Both the position numbers and the translations under genes were made by a program. A stretch of 64,000 bases of DNA from Rhodocollybia butyracea (taxonomy: Eukaryota > Basidiomycota > Agaricomycetes > Agaricales > Omphalotaceae): the NCBI GenBank assembly GCA_015501585.1, contig JADNRY010000205.1, forward strand, positions 43,998-107,997, given 5' to 3'. The first letter of the stretch is position 1. Each line of letters opens with the position of its first letter. Shown here in pieces: positions 1-10,179 of this stretch. The notes below the pieces were generated by a model, which was given only the letters and a program-made list of their open reading frames with translations, made no database searches and was not told the origin of the DNA.

Positions 1-381
1 CCGGTGTGGAGCTCATTGTGTTTTATCTTATATTTTCCCATATATTATTCCGTATATTCTCGGTAGCTGTACTTTATTTAAACTCACTTAGAATGTTATT
101 TTTCCCCTGCGCGTTTGCTAGGGCTCTCTGCTATTAGACCGGAGTGATCTTAGAGCTTATTCAACAACTTCTTTCATTCACTCCAACAACTAGGGCTATT
201 AGTTGCGTGTGGGATATCAAGATTTCTGGAGAAACTCAATGGTGTAATGGGCTGTTCTAGTCCTAGTAGCTATACCTGTCTCCAAGCTTCAAGTATGATG
301 TGCCTAAGAACTTAGAAGTCAGGACCTACTAATCTTTTGGTTCCTTGTTGGTTCCTAAATTTGTCAGTTGCCCCTGTTGCT
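1..381. other. No recognisable gene
   Basis: AT-rich flank left of the hAT-type MITE. I see no open frame with splice logic, no RNA gene and no terminal repeat of an element. Confidence 0.5.
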
Positions 382-389
382 CTATCGGG

Positions 390-1003
390 CAGTGATGTGC
401 CGGCTCGGCCTGAAAGCCGTGGGCCGGGCCAAGCCGAGCCAAGCCAGGCCGTGAAAAGCCGGGCCGTAACACTTGCCCTGGGACGGCTTTTGGCCCGGCC
501 TGAGTTCTGGGAAGCCTTGAGCCGGGGCCTGGGCCGGGGCTTTTTTGACTTAGCAAATAACAGTTGTGTGACACATTTACAAGGTGTTTGAGGCATCTGG
601 GATAGTGTCTTTGCAATTTACTAGGTGTATACAAGCTGCTCATATTATTTTAGGTGATTTTTTGTATTAAGATATTGTATTCAGAGATTGTTTTCTCCAC
701 TCAGGAATTTTCTCACAGCCCACAGTCAATGATGAGTTCAAGGTGAGTTCAATTTCACTCACTGTGAAGAGAAATACTCAACTTATGCTATGGTGCTCAT
801 AGCTGACTCCTTGTATGATGTTTCAGCTAGTGGATTTTCTGTGTCAGAGTCTGTTCTGAACTCATACACAGCCACCTCCAAAGCCCCGGCCTAAGCCAAA
901 GCCAGGCCAGGCCAAGCCGGAGCCGTCTTAGCAGGGCCCGGCCTCAATTTCTTCAGGCCAAAGCCAAGGGCCTGTGGGCCAAAGCCGGGCCGGCACATCA
1001 CTA
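390..1003. mobile_element. hAT-type MITE (non-autonomous, 614 bp)
   Basis: The two ends are inverted copies: the left end reads CAGTGATGTGCCGGC, and the reverse complement of the right end reads TAGTGATGTGCCGGC. A perfect 8-bp direct repeat, CTATCGGG, flanks the element (382-389 and 1004-1011). An 8-bp target duplication with ends starting YAGTG is the signature of the hAT superfamily. Both subterminal regions are packed with short GGCC/AAGCC motifs in opposite orientation, as expected for transposase-binding repeats. There is no coding capacity; GC-rich frames near 340-590 are shadows of the repeat. Confidence 0.88.
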
Positions 1004-1011
1004 CTATCGGG

Positions 1012-3200
1012 AGTTGATCGGGGGCTCGGTTTAGAAACCAGTGACTCGCATTAGCCTACGACACTGGTACCGGGTTTTACAAAGGTTTAGAACAGCTCGA
1101 AGAGATCTGGGTCTCGCAAAACTTGACAAAGCTTAAATCTGGGCGCTCATGTCAGGTGCCGAGATCCCCTGACGATCACATGCACATGCCACGACTCTTG
1201 CTTTGAGTTTGTTGCGTTGGCTAATACTATCACTATCGCTTCCACCCAGTTGCATGCCCCTCATCTATTCACAAATCTCTTGCCAGTATCGTGAAAAAAA
1301 CTGTCTTTTAGGAGTTATTCAAATGCACTCATGTCCAGGTCCACGATACCTTAAGTATTATGGTACGGCGTTGCTCTACAATACTTAGCAGGTGGCGATG
1401 GCAAGACCAAACAGGCTGGCAGCTAGACGGATGCTTGATCTTGCATGATGTCAATGAACTTGGAATTTTGCTCTGGACAGTGCTTTGGAATCTAGCTACG
1501 TTGGTATGTCCACATGCACGCATTATGTTTACCATTCTCACCTATAGGTGATTTAGGCTCAATTGCAAATTGAGCACTGCGTACTGCGTGTCGCGCCGAT
1601 GCGTTTCAGACTCCGAATCCTCGCTAGTGCCTCAACTCTCTGGGTCTCTGGGTCATGGAAGGGTTCCTCGACGCACTGGACTCGATGTCTATGTTTTTTT
1701 TTCCATTTTAGGAAGAAACTTTCAACAGGACCTGGGTATTGTCTACATCGTTCGCTTTCGGTCGTTATTCCTTTACGCCTTCAACCTTTCGGCTCTCATC
1801 TCCTTTAGCCAGTATTCCGGGCCTTCAAATCTTCACCCTGCCGCGTGCCATCCCCCTGCCTCGGCCCTCTTTGTCGTCTTATGTCTTCGTTGTAGACACG
1901 TCAATGCGTCAACAGACCCAATAGTTGTCGTAGATCTTGTAGATGCGGTTTTTAGGTCCCAGCCGTCCTTGGGCTCGAGTGATGAAAATGACGGAGGCAG
2001 CACTGGTACGGAAGTGTATTTTTTGTTGTCGGTGAGTCTCATGGCTTACACCTGCCCCCTCCTTTATTTCGGCTCAAAACTTCGTCCGCTATTTACGATT
2101 CTCTTTAATCATCAATATGGCCCAGTCATACTTTTCTGTCTCAAGTCTAGCACACTTGCGCTCAACTCGAACTAGCCAGCGACGGAAGTCATTCATATTC
2201 ACCAGACCCGGATGTTAGCCAGCCACATCCTGACTCCTTCTATACCTGCACTGGTGCCCTTCAGAGCCGTGCGCATGAATAGCTATCTAGATCCTACGTT
2301 ATTCAATTAATTTCGGTGCCTCGCCGTGTTCTTTGTTCTTCTTTGCTCCAGATCTTAAGTTGGCTTTCCTGGCCAGACCAATTTGAGTTCACCGTGCTGT
2401 CCCCTCGCATCTTCTAACTCACGAAGCCAACTCGCGCTTTCACCTACAAACTATCCTTTGCTCAGCTTCAGCACTGTGCGTCTACTCTGCCTACCGAAAA
2501 ACTCAACCCAACATGAAGCAGATACACTTATCCAACCTTTGTGTATCCTCTCGTTTGGCGAGACCCGAGTGCCTCCTCGCCCGTACTACGCGAGTAGCAT
2601 GGGCTGTCCCAGAGCAAAGACGACACAGTGACGTGTGTTTCTTTTCATTTTCAGAACGTACTTCCGAGGTTCTAGTACTCGATGGGTTTCTCATCTGTAC
2701 CGGTATACATCAAACATATCATCCCATGCCCATTCGTCACAGCCATGTTTAATGAACCAGTGGTACGACCCTGATAGTCACTCTACAAACGAGATGCTGT
2801 TGTCTCTGGAACTTGAGGTGAATGATTGGATAGACGAATTGGGCTTATATGATACGTGCCAGCGGAGCGACTCAGAGATCCACTGCAATATCTTTAAGTA
2901 AGTGTTATGGAAAAAAAAGTGGTGTGCGGCACGCGGAGTCCTACTCGTACCTGTGGTTGCTTCTCACACTTATGGGGACGTCTACCTGTCTTTCATGTGG
3001 ACACTATCCTGGGATATCCCCCCACCTTCTCAATTGTGGCTAATGTGACAGGAGGCACCTGCAGGTATTTGTGTATTTATGCCAAAGAGTGTACTAATAA
3101 TCATTAATAAAGTACTTACCTGTTTTATGATACATACCATTTATAAAACATTGTACTGTAACTGTCTACTATTATTTCATACTTAGTTATGAAGTAAATA
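1012..3200. other. No gene recognised
   Basis: Only short out-of-phase open frames are present, and none resembles a family I know or links through plausible introns. The longest, at about 1570-2175, has biased composition and no detectable domain. I cannot exclude an old decayed element here. Confidence 0.4.
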
Positions 3201-3201
3201 T

Positions 3202-3308
3202 GTACTGACACAAAGGTTTTACATTGTAGACAGCTCACGGCGATGGGGCGCTTAAATTAGCGCCAAACATTGTGAGCTGTCTACAACCTCAAACATATGT
3301 GCCAGTAC
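3202..3308. repeat. Imperfect inverted repeat (stem-loop about 107 bp)
   Basis: A perfect 14-bp arm at 3225-3238 (TGTAGACAGCTCAC) is mirrored at 3272-3285. Pairing extends imperfectly outward to GTACTG at 3202 and CAGTAC at 3308. An inner GGCGC/GCGCC pair also stacks. It may be a tiny fold-back MITE or part of a decayed transposon end; I find no clear target duplication. Confidence 0.55.
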
Positions 3309-3399
3309 TTGATAAGTACTATAATAAACATGATACTATGAATTACTGTAAGTTTTGAGTGTTAACTGACAGATATTGTTGCTTGTACTATAAATTTTG

Positions 3400-3620
3400 A
3401 GCACTAATTCACAAATGTATGGGTTTACATTGCTTGTACAAGTCATAAATATACCCGCAAGTACCTGCAAGTCAGCTGAAATTATCCAAAGTCTGACCTG
3501 TGACCTGCGCCGGACCCGTGGGAAACTGATCCTGGGATCTGCGAGTCACATACTCGCAGGTTTTTCCCATGGATCTTACCTGCAAGTACCTGTAAAGACC
3601 TGGACTCGTGGACATCTCTA
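3400..3620. repeat. Possible hAT-like element end with internal CCTGCAAG repeats
   Basis: The right edge, read on the minus strand from 3620, begins TAGAGATGTCCACGAGTCC, which resembles a hAT terminus. The segment contains repeated ACCTGCAAGTACCTG motifs and a CTGCGAGT/ACTCGCAG hairpin near 3540-3560. No matching left end or 8-bp duplication was found, so it is either truncated or a coincidence. Confidence 0.3.
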
Positions 3621-3628
3621 ACTGAATC

Positions 3629-6600
3629 TAGTACTTTAGTGTTCCTCCCATTCCTCCAAGATACATCAGTAACTGCTTTTGATGAGGTAAAGATATATGA
3701 TTAGCAATAATCCGGAATGCTCTTTCTTGCTCTGTATTAAGAGAGTGTTTATGCTTACAAAATTTACCTGCGACAATATTAGCAATTAATGAATGTAGTG
3801 TATTATTATGCATATCAAATTTTACATTGAAGAAGGAATCATCAACAATATGTACATTGCCATCCATAGAGAGATTGTATTTGTATTGTAGATTTTTTAC
3901 TGTTGGTTGAGATTGTGAAGTCTTCATTTTAGCATTTCTTGTATTGCAAGCAGATTCTATGATTTTCTGCCAATCACAAGGATGTATGTTACCTGGAGTA
4001 ATAGGAATGGTATGATTAATTTCTGAATGCTTAGTTTCTGATAAGTGAAGATTATTTATAATAGATTTTATTTTTGTTAACTTGGTTTGTAGCTTATAAC
4101 CATATGATCCTTCAGCATACAAGCGATAATCTAATTCCAAACCATCCATGACATTGTCAAAGAACTGTTGATCATCACAGTTATTAGCTACTTCTTCTGA
4201 AAAATTCTGAAATGGTGTATACATAACTTTTATGGAATTGGAATCTTTGTGTCGCTGAAGAGAAAAATCATTGTGTGCATCACGACATTCATGTTTCATT
4301 TGAATGTTTCTCATTAATTCCTGCTGCCGCTCACTGAATATGCAACTCATGAAGGTAGCCTCCCATGTATCATTGTCATTTTTAAGATCATTTCCATTTC
4401 TCCATGGTTTAAATAAACTTAGCATACAACAAGCATAATGTTCCATATTATCTTTATCATATCTTGGTAAAGAACCTCTAGTGAAGTTAGCAACAATATC
4501 AGATCTATCATGAACACAATGGTATAGATGTGTTGGATATAAAGGATGTGAATACAATGGTCAGTAATAATTTTCTGGAACTTGAACTGGACAGCTTTGT
4601 TCATTTGTCCACAGAGTATCAAAATGATCATCAATATCAGATAGGTTATCATCATTGTTATCAATACATTTCCCCCCCCTCCCCTACTCTTAAAAATTCT
4701 TTCTGAACGATGCAAGCGAATCCAATCATATACACAAAGTGCTTCATATTCCTTGATATAGTTTATGACTGGAGAAAGACCTACATAATTACCATTAATT
4801 TTTTCTAATTTGAATCATATCATCTTCAGTTTCACCAACCTGTGTATTAGCGACTGTAGAAGTATCAATTTCCACTTGCCTCACAAATTTTCTCCATGGT
4901 AGTGATATAAAACTATGATCAGTGTAATGATCTGGATTGCCTAACAGATACATTGCAGCCATGGGTGATCCAATTTCTGAGTGAGCAGTGAGTGCATTTA
5001 CAATTTTATTGATCACTTGTCTTGCGCATTCCAATTGGTCAATTGCATTATCAGTAATAAGGTCTTGATTTCTTTTATACACAGATTTAATTGTATCAAA
5101 AACCATATAAGTTTTTAATGGATTTTTAGATACATAATCTGTGATATATGCTATCACACATTTAATAGCAGTACCTGAAAGAAGACATGTAACGTCAGTA
5201 TTACATCTTAATAAATATGTAATTACATAACTTATTGTGTTTATGTTAGGCTCTGATTTTTTGAAATTTATATGACCAGTTTGTGAATCAACTGTAGTAG
5301 AAGGGTAACATGGTCTGGGAAAGCAAGCTTTACATGATCCATACTTATTCCTACCACAATAACCCAATAACCCCTTTCCTTTATCATTCATAGACAACCC
5401 AAGTTCATGGTTATGTACATTACATTTCAAGAGAATGTAATCAGTGTGTTGTTGATATTTTAACCACCAAGCTTGGTTTGCATGACAACTACTACAATTA
5501 TGACATTTCTTTTTACACTGAATAGGTACAGGAACAGGAAGAGTATGTGTTGGTTGTTCCAATTCATGAGATGCTGACACTGTTTCTGCAAGAATATCAA
5601 TATCATTTTTGTTACCTGTGATGAAATCACCACTGAATACACTTTCTAAATAATTAATGAGCTCTTTACTAAACCTAGAATCAGTATCAATCAGGCGATC
5701 TCATATTTCTTGAGGTGAAAGTGCTCCACATATCCATAATAACATATGCAAATGTAGAGCTAAATGACCTTGCTGTTCTACTGTTGCATAAAAAGCTGCA
5801 GGTTTACCAAACCAACCTTCAGTTACTGAATCAATACCTATAATTTCTTTAAGAAATAGTTGAATGAAGAAATCAAAGAACTGAGCATGAGCCACAGGAT
5901 TATTTATGACTAATTTAGAGCACTCAGTTAAGCTATGTAAATTTGGTGTATATGCATGATTGTTATCATTATCTGCAAGATAAATACATATAGGATGTTT
6001 GGTATCTGATGGAGATACAGTAATATACCAAGAAGGACTACCCCAATGATCACAAAGTGCATTAATCTCACTGCACTGAAATTTTTTGTTGGTGTTGGGG
6101 CCGTCTGCATACCAAGCAAGTAGGCCCAAATCTTTTAATAAATGATAACAATTTTTTTCATCTTCAGAATTTGGATAAGCAATACTTTCAGTTTTCAGTT
6201 TTTCTGCTAGGTTTCCCAATGTCTCTGGATCAATACTTAGCAAACAATCCCTAATTTCAGGAAATTGTTGATCATGTGTTAAAATATGGCTTCCAGTAGT
6301 ACTTGACTTAATACAATGGTGGCTAAATGCTATTAAAGAAAATTCAGGATCAATTTGGAAACACTTAGAGCCTGTTCAGCAACATGAATCTCAGATTTTG
6401 TTTGGATTTTGCCAGGTATTGCCACCATATAAAAAAGCCATCAAGCATTTGTAAGTATTACTCAGATCAGCCAGTTGAGCGCTCCGTGTAAACGTGCATG
6501 CTGTCACAGCCTGTCAGACGTTTCTTCCATGTTGAGGTCAACACCCCGCTCGATGCTCAGACATGCCCGCCGCTCTCAAATGTAGTTCCTTACTTTAGGT

Positions 6601-8245
6601 TTCACTTGCTTAGACAATATAGAGGAATAAAATTGCTTTAACAATAATATACAATTACATTAAACTTGAAAGATGATAACCAGAACATGTTGGTCACTGT
6701 GTGGCATCATTGAGAGTGGTCGGGACGACTTGCAAGACAGCGAGAGGAACGTCCGACATGTCAGGGCAGGAGTTATGTCATTTTATGACATTTCCAGAGT
6801 CATGGCGACCGGCCAGCTGATTCAAACATTTTATATCAGTCTTCAAAATCTTGCCTCTGGCAAAATCACACAAAATCCAGATTTGTGTTGCCAAACAGGC
6901 CCTTATCATGGTAGAGCAGAAGATGTTTTATGTGTTCTACTTCTGACAGTGTTGAAGTACCAATACCTCCTGAACCATATGGAAAAAGCCAGGGAAACAT
7001 TTTTGGATATAACTGACTATTATCATAAATAGATTCCGTTTTGGATCCATGTTGAATCTCAAGTATATTACCACCTCCATTCATATATTGAAGTGCTTGA
7101 ATTTTCATTTCATCTAGACCCATTTCACTGACTTGTTTCTCAGTTAAACCATGTACCCTAAAAGGACATGGACCAGAGGATGTACCTTCTTCATATTCTT
7201 GGTTGTCTAATCCTGTAGCCTCTGGGATTTTGTTTGAAGTGGCATACTGGTAGTCCATTATTGCCAGAACACCTTCTTCAGGATACAATAATAAATTGTC
7301 GGCACTTTTTTGCATATCCAAATCAGCATAATCAGGATGATTAAGTTTAAGCCAAGTTAATGCATTTTCAATAACCTTTTTCCTAACAAAAAATGGTGAC
7401 CATCTTAAATCCTCTGGAAGAGGTTCTGAAGGCCCTGTGAATATGACAGCAAGAATATCATCTAAAGCATCTTCTATTGGAGGTGGAAGTGTTTCATATA
7501 ATTGTGCAGTAGGATTTACAAAGATTACAGTGTTTGCTATCAATTTAGTACCACCTTTAGAAAGGCGGGCAATACAGAAGTTATGACAAACACGTGAAAT
7601 ACATCCAGGTCAGTCCCAGTAGTTCCTTAGGTTGTGGACCTATCCACAAGTTATTAGCTAAAGCATGTTGTGGTGTATCTCCATTTGCTATAGCATTGTA
7701 ACACTCACGGCATATTAAATTACAAGTTTCAGCAAGAATTGGTAATTGGGAATAACATATAGGTTGCTCTGTGGAATGACGTTCCAATCTCACTACATTG
7801 TTAACACAGAGAATATCCATGTTATCCTGAATAGAATAATCACTAACCATTGAGCGTTTCAATGAAAGCCGTCCACAAATCTTACAACCACATTCCTCAA
7901 ACTCAGATAAATTGATATTGTTACAGAAATGATTGACAACTGTTTCTATGTCATCTTTGCTTCGACATGAAGGAGGGAATGCTTCATGATTGAGCTGCTC
8001 ATGCTGGATATGTAATCTTTCTACTGCATTTAAAGATATATGATGCTCTTTCAGTGGAAGTGACTGATTTGTAATTGCACAAAAACAGTAGACATCATTT
8101 TCACAACTCAAACAGTGATGGTTTGTAAGTAGTTTCTCTAACTCCAGTTCTCTCTCATCATTTGCATAACCTAGGGATGATGATAGCCATTGTGTCAGTC
8201 TATGGTCATTCTTCAGCAGAGACAGGCTTACCCTCTTAACCGCCT
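3629..8245 (-). pseudogene. Helitron Rep/helicase ORF, degenerate and truncated
   Basis: Read on the minus strand this is a Helitron replicase. It begins with a cysteine-rich N-terminal region (7581-8245) like that found in fungal Helitrons. A Helitron_like_N domain follows, containing FPWLFPYGSGG near 6950. The HUH motif HLHMLLW lies near 5740 and the Rep tyrosine region YITDYVSK near 5130. The GGSLPR-like and FKPWR motifs follow at 4390-4480. The PIF1-type helicase starts at 3650 with GGMGGT (Walker A), where homology stops abruptly. Defects: a frameshift near 7590, a MITE at 6368-6902, an in-frame TGA at 5701-5703, frameshifts in the A/T run near 4800 and the C run near 4675, and loss of nearly all of the helicase. 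It cannot encode an active protein. No Helitron 5' TC or 3' CTRR-hairpin end could be assigned. Confidence 0.9.
6368..6902. mobile_element. PIF/Harbinger (Tourist-like) MITE inside the Helitron
   Basis: The right end, read inward, is GGGCCTGTTTGGCAAC; the left end is GAGCCTGTTCAGCAAC. Similarity between the arms continues for about 45 bp. A TTA duplication flanks the element (6365-6367 and 6903-6905), the typical PIF/Harbinger target site. Removing the element and one TTA joins the Helitron frame cleanly: YHDK on one side continues as CFQIDPEFSLIAF on the other. That proves the insertion boundaries. There is no coding capacity. Confidence 0.9.
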
Positions 8246-8870
8246 CCCAGGAGATATGCAGAAATGAGAAGCAGGGTAGAAATAGGAGAGGTTACTGCAG
8301 GAAAGATTGCAAATGAAGATGCACCAGAATGTAACTGCATGCAAAGAATTAGTGATAGCCAGCAGCAGTGGAAAACTAAGGCTTACCTTGCATGGAGTGT
8401 AAAACTCTTCAGGTCAGGGTTTTCTATCACATTCCCAAAACAGAATCATAGAATCAACAGTCAAACTTTTACTTTCAGGTAATGAGTTACCTGCACTATT
8501 GCACATCCAGTTAAGAGATGTCCGTTAGTGGCAGCAAAAAACCATGAGACTGAAAGCGCCATGTTGGCAGCAATGAAGAGAAGAATGCCTGATCACATGA
8601 TTTATATCTGAATGAACATTGAGTGCTTCACATCTTTTGCCCGGTTATGTTTCGGACTACATATGACAATACTAGTAGTTTGGGCTTATCCCGACTGTTC
8701 AAACTATGACGATAGTAGGAGTTCGGGCTTTTCCCAACTTCTAAAGATATATTTGTATCCTGTGCCTCGATCATGGTCCATGACACCAGGTTGTCTTCCA
8801 GTACACGGACAGTTAGTGAAGTCAAGATATGATAGAATACACAAAGATAGGTACAACTGAAAGAAGATGA
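8246..8870. other. Intergenic flank of the Helitron
   Basis: No credible gene. Short open frames at 8264-8482 and 8612-8860 have no recognisable content or splice continuity. Confidence 0.4.
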
Positions 8871-8875
8871 TAACC

Positions 8876-10025
8876 TTACTGAATATTCATATGTTGAAGA
8901 TCACCACTAAGCCTCTGTTCAATATTTGCCAATTTTTTCTTCGGCTCCTCCTCCTCCTCATGCACTCGGTAGCGTTTACCAGATGGCAAAGTAATTGATG
9001 GTTTCATGCCTTGTTCGACATGACAAAATTGTGCATCCTGGAAGAGTAATAAACACCCAGTGGATGAGAACTAGTTCACTACATACCACCTGATATTTTT
9101 TTTCATGCAAACAGATTCCTTCAAGCAATTCCAGTCGCATATTGTACGCCAATTGTCTTGTTTCACTGTCGGCGTTCTTATGGGGGAAGATCAAAACATG
9201 AAAGGCAACTTCAATGATGTCCCTGGACCGCATCTCTGTCCGAAGAGCAGGTATGACACTATCAACATATGTCAAAATATAGAATCTCATACTAAAAGTA
9301 CACCTACATACCTTGAGGATGCATTACAAGAAGATGAGAACGTAACAACATTATCTGTTGTATAAACATAATTGTTGCCTATATGTTGTGCAAGGTAGCC
9401 GTGATAATTGATTGAATCCAAACTGATGCTCTGCTCAGCATACCGAGCCGGGGTCAGACATTTTTTGGCAAAAGTCACAGCGAGCTCTCCTTGGAATTCT
9501 GACGTATAAAGGCGATTAATTTGGTAAGGTTCCTTCATACATGAGATATAGGAGTGCACATCGGAAATACGCATCAACTGATCATTGAACACAACGCTAC
9601 CCGCACCAGTCAGCTCAACTCTCCGCATCAAATACCGGAATTTTGAGATGGGAGGGCTAGCAGATAACTTCACTTCATAGTAGGTAACTGATGTAAACGA
9701 TATTCACCTTTTCTGAACAGGATGCAAATCATGACATCCAATAATTCCATGAATTTTAAAGGTCGTATACTCAATAGTATCTTCATCAATAAATTTGCCT
9801 AATTTGAATGCTCCACTGGAGTGTTGAACAGGTACAAGGTCCGATTTACTCAGTAACTATGAAATCATTGGTATTGCATGACAAACCGACAGTACTTCTT
9901 ACCTGAAATGATCCTAACTTCATCAAACTATCTGACTCATTATCGGTAGGGAAGTTTGCTTGTTTGTGTTCAATAAACGCAGTAAGAGTTTCCAAAGCTG
10001 CCTCCCAGTCGTAATGGTTATCCAT
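8876..10025 (-). CDS. Uncharacterised fungal protein (about five exons)
   Basis: I do not recognise the family. The start is ATG at 10025 (MDNHYDWEAALETLTAF). Exon 1 ends at a GTAAGA donor near 9905 and resumes in phase with LLSKSDLVPVQHSS. Later exons carry YLMRRVELTGAGSVVFND, a block ending NAYVYT-like/NVVTFSSSCN, and MRSRDIIEVAFHVLIFPHK. The last exon ends with PSGKRYRVHEEEEE and a TAA at 8876-8878. Introns are 50-55 nt with GT-AG ends. There is no signal peptide or membrane segment. The acidic, lysine-flanked tail suggests a soluble, possibly nuclear protein. It lies head to head with the next gene, separated by only about 154 bp, so the two probably share a promoter. Exon phases agree throughout, so it may still be functional. 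Confidence 0.62.
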
Positions 10026-10179
10026 AACAGTGAGCAAATTTAGGGATTAACAAGTAACAACATTACACTTATTTGACGTAGTCAATCAAATTTTCTCGAT
10101 GATTGCTAAACTCATCATCGACATCATTTATTTGTCATATTTTCTCCTCGTCAAAAAATTTTATCTTCAACAACACACC
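10026..10179. promoter_or_regulatory. Probable bidirectional promoter
   Basis: A 154-bp AT-rich gap separates the ATG of the minus gene (10025) from the first ATG of the plus gene (10180). This is inferred from spacing only; no specific box is evident. Confidence 0.35.

Noticed and set aside
312..643. GC-rich open frames on both strands around 312-643
   Set aside because: They lie in the AAGCC/GGCC subterminal arrays of the hAT MITE and are low-complexity repeat translations.
1563..2175. A 201-codon open frame on the plus strand
   Set aside because: No ATG-led start with context, no splice partners and no recognisable domain; the open length is only modest.
3397..3620. Full MITE at the Helitron breakpoint
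   Set aside because: Only one hAT-like end was found; no partner end and no 8-bp duplication, so kept as low confidence only.
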